Shown: positions 35,068 to 44,110, counted from the stretch's first letter. The stretch is DNA of 64,000 nucleotides from Pseudonocardiaceae bacterium (GCA_009379845.1 WHSZ01000024.1:1-64000), one strand, 5' to 3'. Translations and numbers: made by a program. Notes: generated by a model not told the origin, from the letters alone.

Positions 35068-36218
35068 CGCCGGATCTGCGCGCCGAACGGGTACGGGTCA
35101 CGGTGCTCTCCGCGCCGCTCGAGGACACCGTTCCGATGTCCTTCGCCAGCCTGACCGACCGCCGGCTCTGCCTGGTGGAAATCGACGCGGGCGGCATCAC
35201 GGGCATCGGCGAGAGCTGGATCAACTACCCGGCGTGGGCGCCCCGCGAGCGGCTAGCCACGCTGTGCGACGGCCTCACGCCACTACTCGTCGGGCAGGAC
35301 GTCTCCGATCCAAGCCGGGTGCACAACCAGCTCACCGGCCGGCTACTCCGGTTGGGACGCCAGTGGGGTGCACCCGGCCCGATCTGGCAGGCGATCAGCG
35401 CGGTCGACCTGGCGCTGTGGGACCTGCGCGGCAAGCAGGTCGGCCGATCAATCGCCGAGCTACTGGGAACCGGTTCGCTGCGCGACCGGGTCCCCGCCTA
35501 CGCGAGCGGCGTTGGCCCGACCGACGCGGCGCAGCTGTCCGAGGCGGCGCTGCGGGCCGGGCTGACCGCGGTGAAAACCAAGATCGGCTTCGGCGAGGAG
35601 CGGGACCGGACCACGTTGCGCGAGGCGCGGTCGGTGCTCGGCGAGCGGCCTGCCCTGTTCGCGGACGCCAACCAGGCTTGGGACCTCGAGACGGCCAAAG
35701 CCATGGCCGAGGTGCTCTCCGATTATCGCGTCGACTGGCTCGAGGAACCGCTGGCGAGCGACGAGCTGGACGAGTTCGAGAAGCTCGCGGCCGTGACGCC
35801 GATCCCGCTTGCGACCGGCGAGAACCTCTACGGCGTCGCGACCTTCGACAGGTACGTCGACTCGGCGGCCATCCACTTGATCCAACCGGATCTCACCAAG
35901 TCCGGTGGTTTCAGCGTCGGCGTGCAAGTGGCCGAACGCGCCCGGCACCCGCCAACCGGTGTGGCCCCGCACTGCTATGGCGGTGCGGTCGGTATCGCCG
36001 CCAGCCTGCAGCTCGCCGCCGCCTTCCCCGGCGTGCGGTGGATGGAGCTCGATGTCCGCGCCAATCCGTTGCGCACCGACCTGCTCACCACGCCCCTGCG
36101 GCTGGAATCCGGCGCCCTCGTGGTGCCGGAAGGCGCGGGGCTCGGGATCGAGCTCGACCGCACGGTCACCAGCAACTACCAGACCCACGTGGAGGAACGC
36201 ACCCATCATGACCTCTGA
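35064..36218 (+). CDS. Mandelate racemase/muconate-lactonising enzyme family protein (sugar-acid dehydratase-like)
   Basis: 384 aa from GTG 35064. Enolase-superfamily layout: an N-terminal capping domain, then a barrel with AVKTKIGFGEE (KxK base), FADANQAWD (Asp ligand), DWLEEPLASDE (Glu ligand), LATGENLYG (Glu ligand), IQPDLTKSGG (Asp of the dyad) and VAPHCYGGAVG (His base). The Asp-His dyad plus KxK places it in the mandelate-racemase subgroup, mostly acid-sugar dehydratases. Genes for GntR and ALDH in the same operon suggest catabolism of a sugar acid to a semialdehyde that is then oxidised. Confidence 0.87.
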   Translation: MTPDLRAERVRVTVLSAPLEDTVPMSFASLTDRRLCLVEIDAGGITGIGESWINYPAWAPRERLATLCDGLTPLLVGQDVSDPSRVHNQLTGRLLRLGRQWGAPGPIWQAISAVDLALWDLRGKQVGRSIAELLGTGSLRDRVPAYASGVGPTDAAQLSEAALRAGLTAVKTKIGFGEERDRTTLREARSVLGERPALFADANQAWDLETAKAMAEVLSDYRVDWLEEPLASDELDEFEKLAAVTPIPLATGENLYGVATFDRYVDSAAIHLIQPDLTKSGGFSVGVQVAERARHPPTGVAPHCYGGAVGIAASLQLAAAFPGVRWMELDVRANPLRTDLLTTPLRLESGALVVPEGAGLGIELDRTVTSNYQTHVEERTHHDL

Positions 36219-37659
36219 TTCGACCAACCCGATCGCGGATGTCGTTACCCACCTCGATGGCGTCGCGCCGAGCGCGATCGTCGCCGGCCTGCCACGAGCC
36301 GGCGAGCGGCACGACCTTCCCGATCCGTCCACAGGGAACACGTTCGCCGACGTTGCCTGGGGCGACGTCGATGACGTGCATGACGCGGTCCGCGCCGCCG
36401 TTGCCGTGGCGCCAGAATGGGCGGCCACCTCCGCACGGGAACGCGCGGCGGCGCTGCGGGCGATAGCCGCCGAGCTGCGGGAGAACTCCGCCGCGCTGGC
36501 TGACGTGATCATGATGGAGACGGGTAAGCGCTATGCCGAGGCCGAGGGCGAGGTGGGGTTTTCCGCCCAGTACTTCGAATGGTTCGCGGATGCCGCCACC
36601 ATGCCAACCGACCAGCACCTGCGCACCGGGGCACGCCGCTTCCTCGTCAGCCACCAGCCGGTCGGCGTGGTCGCCGCGGTCAGCCCGTGGAACTTCCCGT
36701 TGTCGATTCCCGCCCGCAAGGTGGCCCCCGCGCTGGCCGCCGGCAGCCCCGTGGTGCTCAAACCGTCCGAGCTCACCCCGCTTTCCGGGCTCGGCCTGAC
36801 CCAACTCGCCGGGCGGCACCTACCCGGCGGCTCGCTCAACGTGGTTGTCGGCGACGGCGAGAAGATCACCACCGCGCTGGTCGATCAGGACAGCGTGGCC
36901 GCGGTGTCCTTCACCGGCTCCACGCGCGTCGGCACCCTGGTCGCCCAGCGGGCGATGGGCTCGATGACGCGGGTGACGATGGAGCTCGGCGGCAAGGCCC
37001 CGTTCGTGATCTGCGCGGACGCGGATCTGGATGTGGCCGTCGAGGCGTTGCTGGTGGCGAAGTTCCGGAACAACGGCGCCTCCTGTATCGCGGCCAACAA
37101 CGTCTTCGTGCACCGCGGCGTGTACGACTCGGTGCTGCGTTCGCTCGCCGACCGGATTCCCGCGCTGCGGGTGGGAGACCCGCGCGACCCGGCGACCGAG
37201 CTCGGCCCGCTGCTTCGGCAGAGTCATGTCGCGCGGCTGACCGACCTTGTTCGCAGGGCCGAGGCGGACGGATGCCGGGTGCGCGCCGGGAACGTGCCGG
37301 AGCAGGGGTGGTACTGCCCGCCGACCCTCGTCGAAGCCGAGAACGACACGGCGTTGTGGGGCGAGGAGGTGTTCGGCCCGGTGTGCGTCGTACGTCCCTA
37401 TGACGACGAAGACGCCCTCGTGCGGGAGGTCAACGGCTGGCGCTGCGGGCTGGGCGGTTACGTGATGTCGGCCAGCGCCGAGCACGCCGTCGAGCTGGCT
37501 GCGCGGCTGCGGATCGGCATCGTCGGCGTGAACAACGGTGCACCCAACACGCCCGAGGTGCCGTTCGGTGGCTTCGGTTTCGCGGGCTTCGGACGCGAGG
37601 GCGGGCTGACCGGTCTGCACGAGTTCACCGAGCAGCAGAGCATCGCCCTGGCTCGGTAG
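36208..37659 (+). CDS. NAD(P)-dependent aldehyde dehydrogenase (succinate-semialdehyde-dehydrogenase-like)
   Basis: 483 aa from ATG 36208 (overlaps the upstream gene by 11 nt). VVAAVSPWNFPLSIPARKVAPAL followed by KPSELTP (cofactor Lys), FTGSTRVG (Rossmann), the catalytic Glu in MELGGKAPF and the catalytic Cys in NNGASCIAANN are all intact. ALDH superfamily, GabD-type. It probably oxidises the semialdehyde produced downstream of the dehydratase encoded before it; the true substrate may be alpha-ketoglutarate semialdehyde or succinate semialdehyde. Confidence 0.88.
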   Translation: MTSDSTNPIADVVTHLDGVAPSAIVAGLPRAGERHDLPDPSTGNTFADVAWGDVDDVHDAVRAAVAVAPEWAATSARERAAALRAIAAELRENSAALADVIMMETGKRYAEAEGEVGFSAQYFEWFADAATMPTDQHLRTGARRFLVSHQPVGVVAAVSPWNFPLSIPARKVAPALAAGSPVVLKPSELTPLSGLGLTQLAGRHLPGGSLNVVVGDGEKITTALVDQDSVAAVSFTGSTRVGTLVAQRAMGSMTRVTMELGGKAPFVICADADLDVAVEALLVAKFRNNGASCIAANNVFVHRGVYDSVLRSLADRIPALRVGDPRDPATELGPLLRQSHVARLTDLVRRAEADGCRVRAGNVPEQGWYCPPTLVEAENDTALWGEEVFGPVCVVRPYDDEDALVREVNGWRCGLGGYVMSASAEHAVELAARLRIGIVGVNNGAPNTPEVPFGGFGFAGFGREGGLTGLHEFTEQQSIALAR

Positions 37660-37673
37660 CGGCGGCCCGCCTG

Positions 37674-38081
37674 CTACTCATCCGGATCGGGCTCCGGCTG
37701 GTACGTGCCGAAGCTCCAGTGGTTTCCCTCGAAGTCGGTGGCGCTGTACTCGCGGGAGCCGTAGTCCATGTCGGTGAGTTCCAGGGTGACGTGCGCCCCG
37801 GCAGCCACGGCGCGGGCGTAATGCTCGTCGATGTCCGGCACAGCCACGTAGTTGGACTGCCGGGCGGTTCGGGGATCGAGGGCCGTTTCCTCGGCGACGT
37901 CATCGGCCGAGGCGATCATGATCCGGCCGGCCCCCAATCGCAGCTCGGCGTGCGCGATACGGCCGCCTTCGCCGGGAACGGAGAAAACCGTGCTGAATCC
38001 GAACGCGTCGGCGAGCCACCGTTCGGCCTTGGCAGCGTCCCGGTAACGAAGCACGGGAAAGATGTTCGGTACCGCGGTCAT
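37674..38081 (-). CDS. VOC (glyoxalase/bleomycin-resistance fold) protein
   Basis: 135 aa from ATG 38081, with GGAG 5 nt upstream (the ATG at 38084 sits too close to it). NIFPVLRYRDAAKAERWLAD followed by AFGFSTVF, AELRLGAGRIMIAS, PDIDEHYARAVAAGA and REYSATDFEGNHWSFGTY are the paired beta-alpha-beta-beta-beta units of the VOC superfamily, PhnB/YycE-like. Downstream of, and same strand as, the AraC regulator gene at 38186, so probably controlled with it. Confidence 0.85.
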   Translation of the reverse strand: MTAVPNIFPVLRYRDAAKAERWLADAFGFSTVFSVPGEGGRIAHAELRLGAGRIMIASADDVAEETALDPRTARQSNYVAVPDIDEHYARAVAAGAHVTLELTDMDYGSREYSATDFEGNHWSFGTYQPEPDPDE

Positions 38082-38185
38082 CATGTCTCCTTCATCGGCG
38101 GGAAGTTCCGTCACCAAGCACGCTAGCGACGTAGGGCTGGGATACCTTGAAGAAAACTGACCTGTGGCGGCCGGCGACGAGACCC

Positions 38186-39022
38186 TCAGTCGGGGAACAG
38201 CCGCGGGTGCCAGCCACTCGGCGATTCCCCTGTTATCGCGCGGAATTCTCTGGACAGATGCGCTTGATCGCTGTAACCGCAGTCCATCGCGACATCCCGT
38301 AGCAACATGGTGCCCTCCGAAATGAGCCGCCTCGCCCGCCGTGCGCGCAGGATCCGGGCGAACGACTTCGGCGCGATTCCCAGGTATGCGGTGAATTCGG
38401 AGAGCAGGTAACGGTGGCTGCAGCCGAGCTCATCGACGAGCATCCCGATCGGGATACGCCCGTCCGTTTCACACAGCCGCCGCCACACGAACGCGGCGGC
38501 CGGGGACGGTCGCCTGGCATCGGAAAGGCGCGCCGAGACGAACGCGTCGAGCACCGCGAAGCGCCCCTCCCAGGTGGGCGTTTCGGCGAGCCGTTCGATG
38601 AGCCTGCGCACGGGCGCACCGAGCAGGTCGGTGAGTTCGACCGCCTGCCCTTCGAGGACGCCCAGCGGCATGCCGAGCACCATGCCGGCGCCGAGCGGGG
38701 TGAGCATGAGCTGCACACCATGTTGCTCTCCGCGGTATTCGGTGATCGCGTACCTGGTGCCGAGCTCGGCGACGAAACTGCTCGGTTCGGCGAGCACCAC
38801 TCCGGTATCGGCTTTCTCCAGCACGCGGATCGTGGGACCGAAACTCAGGATCAACCCGACGTCCGCACCGGGAATCTCCTTTCGCCGCACCGGAATCGTG
38901 GAGTATTCCCGGTAACCGGTGTAGCTTCGCACCACTCCGCGCAATGACGCGTCCGGCTGGTGGGAGACCATTTCCCACCAGCCGTCCGCCGAATTCTCGG
39001 AGAGCACGCGCAGCCCGGACAT
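38186..39022 (-). CDS. AraC-family transcriptional regulator
   Basis: 278 aa; TAACGT ends 6 nt before ATG 39022 (leaderless). The C-terminal double HTH is clear (GMLVDELGCSHRYLLSEFTA then LLRDVAMDCGYSDQAHLSREFRAITGESPSGWHPR). The N-terminal domain (RSYTGYREYST, LILSFGPTIRVLE) resembles the DUF6597-type sensor of AraC regulators linked to VOC genes, which matches the VOC gene at 37674. Confidence 0.88.
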   Translation of the reverse strand: MSGLRVLSENSADGWWEMVSHQPDASLRGVVRSYTGYREYSTIPVRRKEIPGADVGLILSFGPTIRVLEKADTGVVLAEPSSFVAELGTRYAITEYRGEQHGVQLMLTPLGAGMVLGMPLGVLEGQAVELTDLLGAPVRRLIERLAETPTWEGRFAVLDAFVSARLSDARRPSPAAAFVWRRLCETDGRIPIGMLVDELGCSHRYLLSEFTAYLGIAPKSFARILRARRARRLISEGTMLLRDVAMDCGYSDQAHLSREFRAITGESPSGWHPRLFPD

Positions 39023-39031
39023 GTCACAACG

Positions 39032-40375
39032 TTAGCCGAAACCGTGTCGCAGGTACTCGCGCCAGCCCCTGAGCAAACCGCCACGGTCGATGCCGAGTAC
39101 TTCTCGCAGCACCGCGTCCATTGTGGATTTCCCGACCGGGCCGATGCCGGCGATGCGCCGGTAAAACTCGAGCAGCTTGGGCTCGCCGAATCCCTCCGCG
39201 ATGTAGCGGCTGAGCGACCAGGACCGCTGGTAGGCCAGATCCAAGGCCGCCCCACCCGCGGCGAAATCCTGATCCGATGGCAACGCGTTCGGTAGCCCGT
39301 GGGTCCGGACCGAGGCGGCCAGTACCGGCGCGGCGTGCGCCATCGGTACGTCGGTCTCGCGGTACCCGACGTAGTCCGCGAATCCCTCGAGCAACCACAT
39401 CGGCGCCCCGTCCACGGTGTCCCCGCGCGCCGCGATGTGCGTGATCTCGTGTCGCAGCACAACCCGCAGCGACTCGTCGGACAGCTGCTCGGCGCCACCG
39501 GGGCTGACCACCACCCGCTGCCCCCACGCCGAGTGGCTCGGCCGGTCCACGCGGTCGGCCACCGCGGCCGCGACGATCCCCTCGATGCGAAACTTCGGCC
39601 CGACAAGCGCCCGCATCTCCTCGGCGGTGTCCGGCAGCCACAGCGCCACCCGTCGTGACCAGCCGTCTCCCCAGACGTCGGTCACCGCACGCACCGCGGG
39701 ATCCAGCTCGGCCGCCAGTCGCCGCGCCGTTTCGGTCCGCGACGGATGCGCCAGTACCAGCCCGGAACCGGTGGGAAACGCGACGCAGGGGCCGAAGTCC
39801 CACGGTCCACGCCAGGTCTCCCGCCCGCTCGAGCGCAGCGCGGTGTCCGAACGCAGATACCACCGGCCGGCGCGGTGCACGAACAGGTAGCCCATCGGGC
39901 GGCTGGTGGGCGTCTTGTCCACCCCCGCGAGGGCGTACTCAAGGCTGACCCGCGGAGCCCAGAGCCGTGCGCCCCCGGCATCCCCGCGCCCTGAGACCCG
40001 CGAGAGGTCCGCGGGTGCTGCGGGATCGAGACGGTACCGCCACTCCGCCAGCGGGACCCGCGCCAGGTTGGCGAACAGCTCGCGCTGGGAGCGGACGAAC
40101 CGTGGGTCGGCGCGCGGGTCGATCCCGTCGAGAAAGGCCTCCTCGTCCCGGTGCAGGACCGCCTGTGCCCGCCGGTTCAGCAGCTCACGGATCTGCTCGG
40201 TGCTGGCCGCCTTGGCCGCGGCGGTGGCGGCGGACGGTGTCGTGGACGGCGAGGGAGGCGGAGCAGCCTGCCGAGCGCGGTCCCCTCCGGGCACCGCGAC
40301 CACGAGCACCGCGACGAGCGCTACGAGCGCGACCGCCGCCGTCAGCCATGCCCTGGTCCGGGCCGTTCCCGCCAT
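39032..40375 (-). CDS. Membrane-anchored zinc metalloprotease-like protein (peptidase MA-like)
   Basis: 447 aa. An N-terminal transmembrane/signal helix (about 8-28) and a Pro/Ser/Thr/Ala linker lead to an extracellular domain. The zinc motif is HEITH (HExxH) in LRVVLRHEITHIAARGDTV, with the downstream Glu in WLLEGFADYVGYRE as probable third ligand, as in peptidase_MA/gluzincin-like enzymes. The C-terminal half is helical (YQRSWSLSRYIAEGFGEPKLLEFYRRIAG). Likely acts outside the cell on an unknown protein. TACGAT lies 9 nt before the start. Follows the AraC gene with 9 nt between them. Confidence 0.8.
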   Translation of the reverse strand: MAGTARTRAWLTAAVALVALVAVLVVAVPGGDRARQAAPPPSPSTTPSAATAAAKAASTEQIRELLNRRAQAVLHRDEEAFLDGIDPRADPRFVRSQRELFANLARVPLAEWRYRLDPAAPADLSRVSGRGDAGGARLWAPRVSLEYALAGVDKTPTSRPMGYLFVHRAGRWYLRSDTALRSSGRETWRGPWDFGPCVAFPTGSGLVLAHPSRTETARRLAAELDPAVRAVTDVWGDGWSRRVALWLPDTAEEMRALVGPKFRIEGIVAAAVADRVDRPSHSAWGQRVVVSPGGAEQLSDESLRVVLRHEITHIAARGDTVDGAPMWLLEGFADYVGYRETDVPMAHAAPVLAASVRTHGLPNALPSDQDFAAGGAALDLAYQRSWSLSRYIAEGFGEPKLLEFYRRIAGIGPVGKSTMDAVLREVLGIDRGGLLRGWREYLRHGFG

Positions 40376-40419
40376 GGTCTACAGATCGTAGAACCTCGCC
40401 GGGATGTCGCGGGAAAAGC

Positions 40420-40457
40420 AACCGGGGCCGGCGCCGTTGTCGGCGCCGGCCCCGGTT
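40420..40457 (-). terminator. Rho-independent terminator of the NlpC/P60 gene
   Basis: AACCGGGGCCGGCGCC (40420-40435) pairs perfectly with GGCGCCGGCCCCGGTT (40442-40457) around a 6-nt loop, a 16-bp stem. Read in the direction of the minus-strand gene ending at 40473, the stem is followed by GCTTTTCCC, a short T-run. It also separates the gene from the protease promoter. Confidence 0.88.
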
Positions 40458-40472
40458 CTTTGGGGAGGACGG

Positions 40473-41513
40473 TCAGCCAGCGACGCGGCGGGCGCCGCTG
40501 TAGTCGTCCTGCAGGGGTGCGACCTTCACGACGTCACCCTCGGTGGGTGCGTGCACCATCTGATCGTCGCCGACGTAGATGCCGACGTGATGTACCGGCG
40601 ATCCGAAGAACACCAGGTCACCTGGCTGTAGCTCACTCCGGTCGACCGGCTGGCCGTTTTCCGACTGGGCCGAGCTGGACCGCGGGATGCTCACCCCGGC
40701 CTGCTCGTAGGCCCATGAGGTGAGCCCCGAGCAGTCGAACGAGTCCGGGCCGGTGGCACCCCATGCGTACGGGCTGCCCCGCTTGTTCAGCGCGGCTTGC
40801 ATGGCTTCACCGGCGGCGCCGGGTGGTGCCAGGAAGGAGCCCTGGTCGCCTGGCGAGGACAGGGAGTCCTGGTCCTCGTTGCTCAGCAGGCCGGCGGCCT
40901 CCTCGACCTCGGCGATCTGGTCGTTCAGTTCCTGCTTTCGCTTCTCGATGTCCTTGGTCAACTTCTCGGCGGCGTTCTTGGCCCGCTCGGCACGCCGCTG
41001 CGCGTCGGCCGCCTTCTGCTGCGCGGATGAGGCCTGGTCGACAGCGCTCGACAGCCGGTCGAGGGCCTCCGCCTTGTCCGAGGCGAGCACGTTGAGCGCC
41101 GACGAGCGATCAAGGAAGTCCTGCGCGGACTCACCTGTCAGCAAGGCGGACAGCTTGTTGAACCGGGCTCCCTGGAACGAGGCGTCGGCCAGCTGGTCGA
41201 CGTGCCCGCGATAGCGCTGCTCGTCGGCGCGGGCCTGCCGCTCGCTCTGCTTGGCCGATTCCAGGTCGCCGTTGGCCTTCTGCAACTCGCCCTGCTTGGC
41301 GCGCAGGTCGTCCTGGGCCCTGAGGTGTCGCTCGTTGAGCTTCTCGGCCTCGGTGGTCAGCTTGCGGTATTTCTGTAGCGCTTCTGATGCGCTCGGAGGG
41401 GCGGGGTCTGCGGGGTCTGCGATAGCCGGTGCCGAAACATAGCTCACTGCCGCGATCACAGCGGAAGCGGCGAGTGCTCCGCGCACCGAACGCTTGAGTC
41501 GATGCGACGCCAC
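40473..41513 (-). CDS. NlpC/P60 peptidoglycan endopeptidase with coiled-coil N-terminus (RipA-like)
   Basis: 346 aa from GTG 41513 (GGAG 12 nt upstream; the frame is open to 41552). A signal peptide (about 1-33, cut after APAIA) is followed by a long coiled coil (about 45-215), which in RipA/CwlO-type enzymes controls access or binds FtsEX, and a C-terminal NlpC/P60 domain. Catalytic residues are intact: Cys in DSFDCSGLTSWAY, His in VHHVGIYVG, and a third polar residue in QMVHAP. It cleaves D-Glu-diaminopimelate stem-peptide bonds for daughter-cell separation. Position corresponds to Rv2190c. Confidence 0.92.
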   Translation of the reverse strand: MASHRLKRSVRGALAASAVIAAVSYVSAPAIADPADPAPPSASEALQKYRKLTTEAEKLNERHLRAQDDLRAKQGELQKANGDLESAKQSERQARADEQRYRGHVDQLADASFQGARFNKLSALLTGESAQDFLDRSSALNVLASDKAEALDRLSSAVDQASSAQQKAADAQRRAERAKNAAEKLTKDIEKRKQELNDQIAEVEEAAGLLSNEDQDSLSSPGDQGSFLAPPGAAGEAMQAALNKRGSPYAWGATGPDSFDCSGLTSWAYEQAGVSIPRSSSAQSENGQPVDRSELQPGDLVFFGSPVHHVGIYVGDDQMVHAPTEGDVVKVAPLQDDYSGARRVAG

Positions 41514-41810
41514 GTCGCGCGTGTCTCCTTCGTGCTCGTCGTCACCGCCCACCGGAGGAACCGCGTCGAGGTCGGGGGCCCTCGCTCGACCGGCCGGACG
41601 TCACGTCCGGCGGCTGCGGTACTGCCATCCGCTTGGCTTCACGTTCCTTCGCGCAACCGTCGCGGGTGGGGTCCGGTGCAGCCCCCCGACAGGCTGTCAC
41701 GGCGGTGATCCCGCGTCGCCGTCGTCCATGACGGCCGCCGTCCGCGAGATCTCGGACAGGTTACGAAACGTGAGCCAATGCGTCCACCGCCGCACGAAAA
41801 AATGAGCCGT
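41514..41810 (-). promoter_or_regulatory. Long structured 5' leader/promoter region of the NlpC/P60 gene (candidate riboswitch, unproven)
   Basis: There is no gene in 41514-41963. Between the promoter region and GTG 41513 the minus strand has a GC-rich leader with several short stems, for example GCCGGACG/CGTCCGGC (41593-41611). Actinobacterial NlpC/P60 and Rpf genes often carry ydaO-type cyclic-di-AMP riboswitches, so this is a candidate. I could not match the conserved ydaO core with confidence; an Rfam RF00379 covariance search would decide. The rest (about 41811-41963) is spacer to the next gene. Confidence 0.3.
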
Positions 41811-41963
41811 GAATCTGCCAGTAGCCCCAATGGCCCAGTGGTCGACTCCCCCTCGTGACCGGGGTAACCCAATATCGTTAACCGCTCACCGCACAGCAAG
41901 CACCGCTCGCCGCTCGATCCATCGACCGGCGTGTCGCGATGTGCGAACTGAGCGCCGCGGGCC

Positions 41964-42164
41964 TCAGGCCGCGCCGGAACGCGGCTCGGTGTCCGGGGAC
42001 ACCAGCCGGAGTCGCGGCACCATCCCCGCACCCGCGAGGGCGTCGATCGCGCGCCGCTCGCCGGCATCGAACTCGACGTTGGACGGCGCACCGAGCAGCA
42101 CACTGATCACGCAATCCTGGCAGGCATCGCCACGCACTTCACACCGATCACAGTCGACGATCAC
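41964..42164 (-). CDS. Conserved small cysteine-containing actinobacterial protein
   Basis: 66 aa from GTG 42164, with GGAGG 5 nt upstream. It begins VIVDCDRCEVRGDACQDCVI with four cysteines in the first 18 residues (C-x2-C-x6-C-x2-C), a probable metal-binding knuckle. FDAGERRAIDALAGAGMVPRLRL follows. This short protein is conserved in Streptomyces, Mycobacterium and Pseudonocardiaceae beside NlpC/P60 or NYN genes. Function unknown. Confidence 0.75.
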   Translation of the reverse strand: MIVDCDRCEVRGDACQDCVISVLLGAPSNVEFDAGERRAIDALAGAGMVPRLRLVSPDTEPRSGAA

Positions 42165-42261
42165 GGTTCCTCCTCGCGTTCCACGCGGTGTTCGGTTCAC
42201 GCGGAAGGTAACCGCCCCGACCGACAATTCCCCGCCACGCTGTGCCCCGACGGCGGGCCGC

Positions 42262-44043
42262 TCACCTGAATGTGCGTCCGACGAACTCCCAGTGCCATGG
42301 CTCCTCGCGCGCGGCGCCCCGCCGAGCCCACCCGGGGTTCGACCAGCCGAACGCGCCCGCGTTGGCCAGCATCCAGGCGTACTCCTCGGTGCCGAACGAT
42401 TCGAGCCCGCCGCACAGATCAACGGCGAGCGCCCAGCCGTGGTTGCTGGTCCCCGGCACCGCGGCGAGCCCCGGCTTCTGGGCGTACAGCCGGGTCTGCT
42501 GGCCGAACGTGCGGTACGAGTCGGTGATGCACAGCGGCCGGCCAAACCTCGATGCGAACGCCTCGGACATCGCCCGGTACGCCGCAGCCGCATCACAGCG
42601 CAGCGCGTGCTCGCCGACGCCGATCCGGCACAACGCGGCCGGTGGGATCAGCCCGTTCGGGTAACCACCCCATGCGCCGGCGGCCTGGTCGCCGCGCCTC
42701 GCCGGCAGGATCACGCTGCCGCAGCGCCACCTCAGCTCCCCCTCGGCACGTTCGGGCACCGGCGCGGCCGGTCGCGGCCCGAGCGCCGGACGGGCGAAGC
42801 CAAGCACCGAGTCGCCGCCGGGGAGTCCGGCGACCACAACACCCGCCATCCTGGCGTCCGCCGCGAGCATCGTGCGGTTGTCCAGCACGATGCCGACCGA
42901 CTGCACGCCGTACCGCTTCGGGCCGAGGAACACCAGATCACCCGGCTGTACGTCGGCCCGCCGTACCGGCCTGCTCACCGCCAGTTGCCCCGTCGCGGAG
43001 CTCGGTAGCGGCAGCCCCGCCCCGGTGTAGGCCGAGCGGGTCAGCCCGTCACACGAGTAGGCAGCCGGGCCGGCGCCGCCGCCTGCCGGTACGTACGGCC
43101 GGCCGAGCACCCGCACCGCGGAGCTCACCGCGGCGATCGTCTCCTCGGGCAGCACCAGCAGCCGTTCACCGCTCGGCGAGGTCCAGCGCGCCACGCCGGC
43201 CTGCGCTCGCCCGCCAGCGCCGCGCAGCGGTTCCAGCCCTGCCGGCAGCGCTGCCGGATCGCGCAGCGCGGCGGCAGCGGGCGGGGTGACGCCGGCCGCG
43301 CGCAACCGCCGGAGGTAGTCCCGCCAGTTCGCCGCGGTTTCCCGGTTGCGCTTGACCTGCGCCCGCTGCCGATCGGTCACGGCCTTATCGGCGTCGCTGA
43401 TCTCGTCCCGCAGCTCGGAGGACACCGCGTCGGCACGGTTGACGGCGTGGTTCGTGCGGCTCTCCAACTCGGCGTGACGCGCCGCGGCCGACCGCTCTGC
43501 CCGCACCGCCGCGCGTTCCGCCTTGATCGCCGCGCGCTGCCGGTCCCGCGCACCGGACAGCCGCGCGTTCTGGTCCGCCCGCAACTCGGCGACCAGCCGG
43601 GCGCCGCGCAACCAGTCCCGCTGGTTGGTGGCGAGCAGGAACAGCCGCAACTCGTCCGGCTTGCCGAGTGCGTTGAACACGGCGTTCGTGTACCGGTCCA
43701 CCTCATCCTGGCGGGCGGCGACCACCGCGTCGGCACGCTCACGCGCGGCGCGTGCCTTCGTGGCTGCCGCGGCGGCACGCGCCACGTCGGAACGCGCGGT
43801 GCCGATCTTGTCGGCGAGCTCGCGGAGCTCCCGCTGCACCCGGGATGCGCTGTTCTGCAGCTCGGCCACCTTGGGATCGGCGAAGGCCGCACCTGGCCGC
43901 GGATCGGGCACCGGGGCGCCGGGAGCCACCCCGGCCTCCACCGGAGGTGGTGGCGTGGGCTGGGCGGCTACCGGCCCGTGGAGCCCGGAAGCACCCAGGG
44001 CGAGCACCACACCGGTCACCACGACCAACCTCAGCGACCGCAC
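42262..44043 (-). CDS. Secreted cell-wall protein: coiled coil, degenerate NlpC/P60 domain and VanY D,D-carboxypeptidase domain
   Basis: 593 aa from GTG 44043 (GGAGG 5 nt upstream; GTG 44055 is an alternative). Signal peptide about 1-28; a coiled coil (about 60-240), then an NlpC/P60-like domain (about 300-420) whose nucleophile region is YSCDGLTRSAY but whose His motif HVGIY has become QSVGIVL, so the Cys-His pair is broken. The C-terminal VanY/peptidase M15 domain (about 470-593) is intact: SYRTFGQQTRLYAQ, SNHGWALAVDL and EPWHWEFVG provide the zinc His/Asp/His and the catalytic Glu. Probably trims D-Ala from peptidoglycan stems. Confidence 0.85.
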   Translation of the reverse strand: MRSLRLVVVTGVVLALGASGLHGPVAAQPTPPPPVEAGVAPGAPVPDPRPGAAFADPKVAELQNSASRVQRELRELADKIGTARSDVARAAAAATKARAARERADAVVAARQDEVDRYTNAVFNALGKPDELRLFLLATNQRDWLRGARLVAELRADQNARLSGARDRQRAAIKAERAAVRAERSAAARHAELESRTNHAVNRADAVSSELRDEISDADKAVTDRQRAQVKRNRETAANWRDYLRRLRAAGVTPPAAAALRDPAALPAGLEPLRGAGGRAQAGVARWTSPSGERLLVLPEETIAAVSSAVRVLGRPYVPAGGGAGPAAYSCDGLTRSAYTGAGLPLPSSATGQLAVSRPVRRADVQPGDLVFLGPKRYGVQSVGIVLDNRTMLAADARMAGVVVAGLPGGDSVLGFARPALGPRPAAPVPERAEGELRWRCGSVILPARRGDQAAGAWGGYPNGLIPPAALCRIGVGEHALRCDAAAAYRAMSEAFASRFGRPLCITDSYRTFGQQTRLYAQKPGLAAVPGTSNHGWALAVDLCGGLESFGTEEYAWMLANAGAFGWSNPGWARRGAAREEPWHWEFVGRTFR

Positions 44044-44110
44044 CGCCACCTCCACCCGCCGACAACACCGCGTTGCTCCTATAACGGGGCAACCCGGCGA
44101 ACGTCACGCC

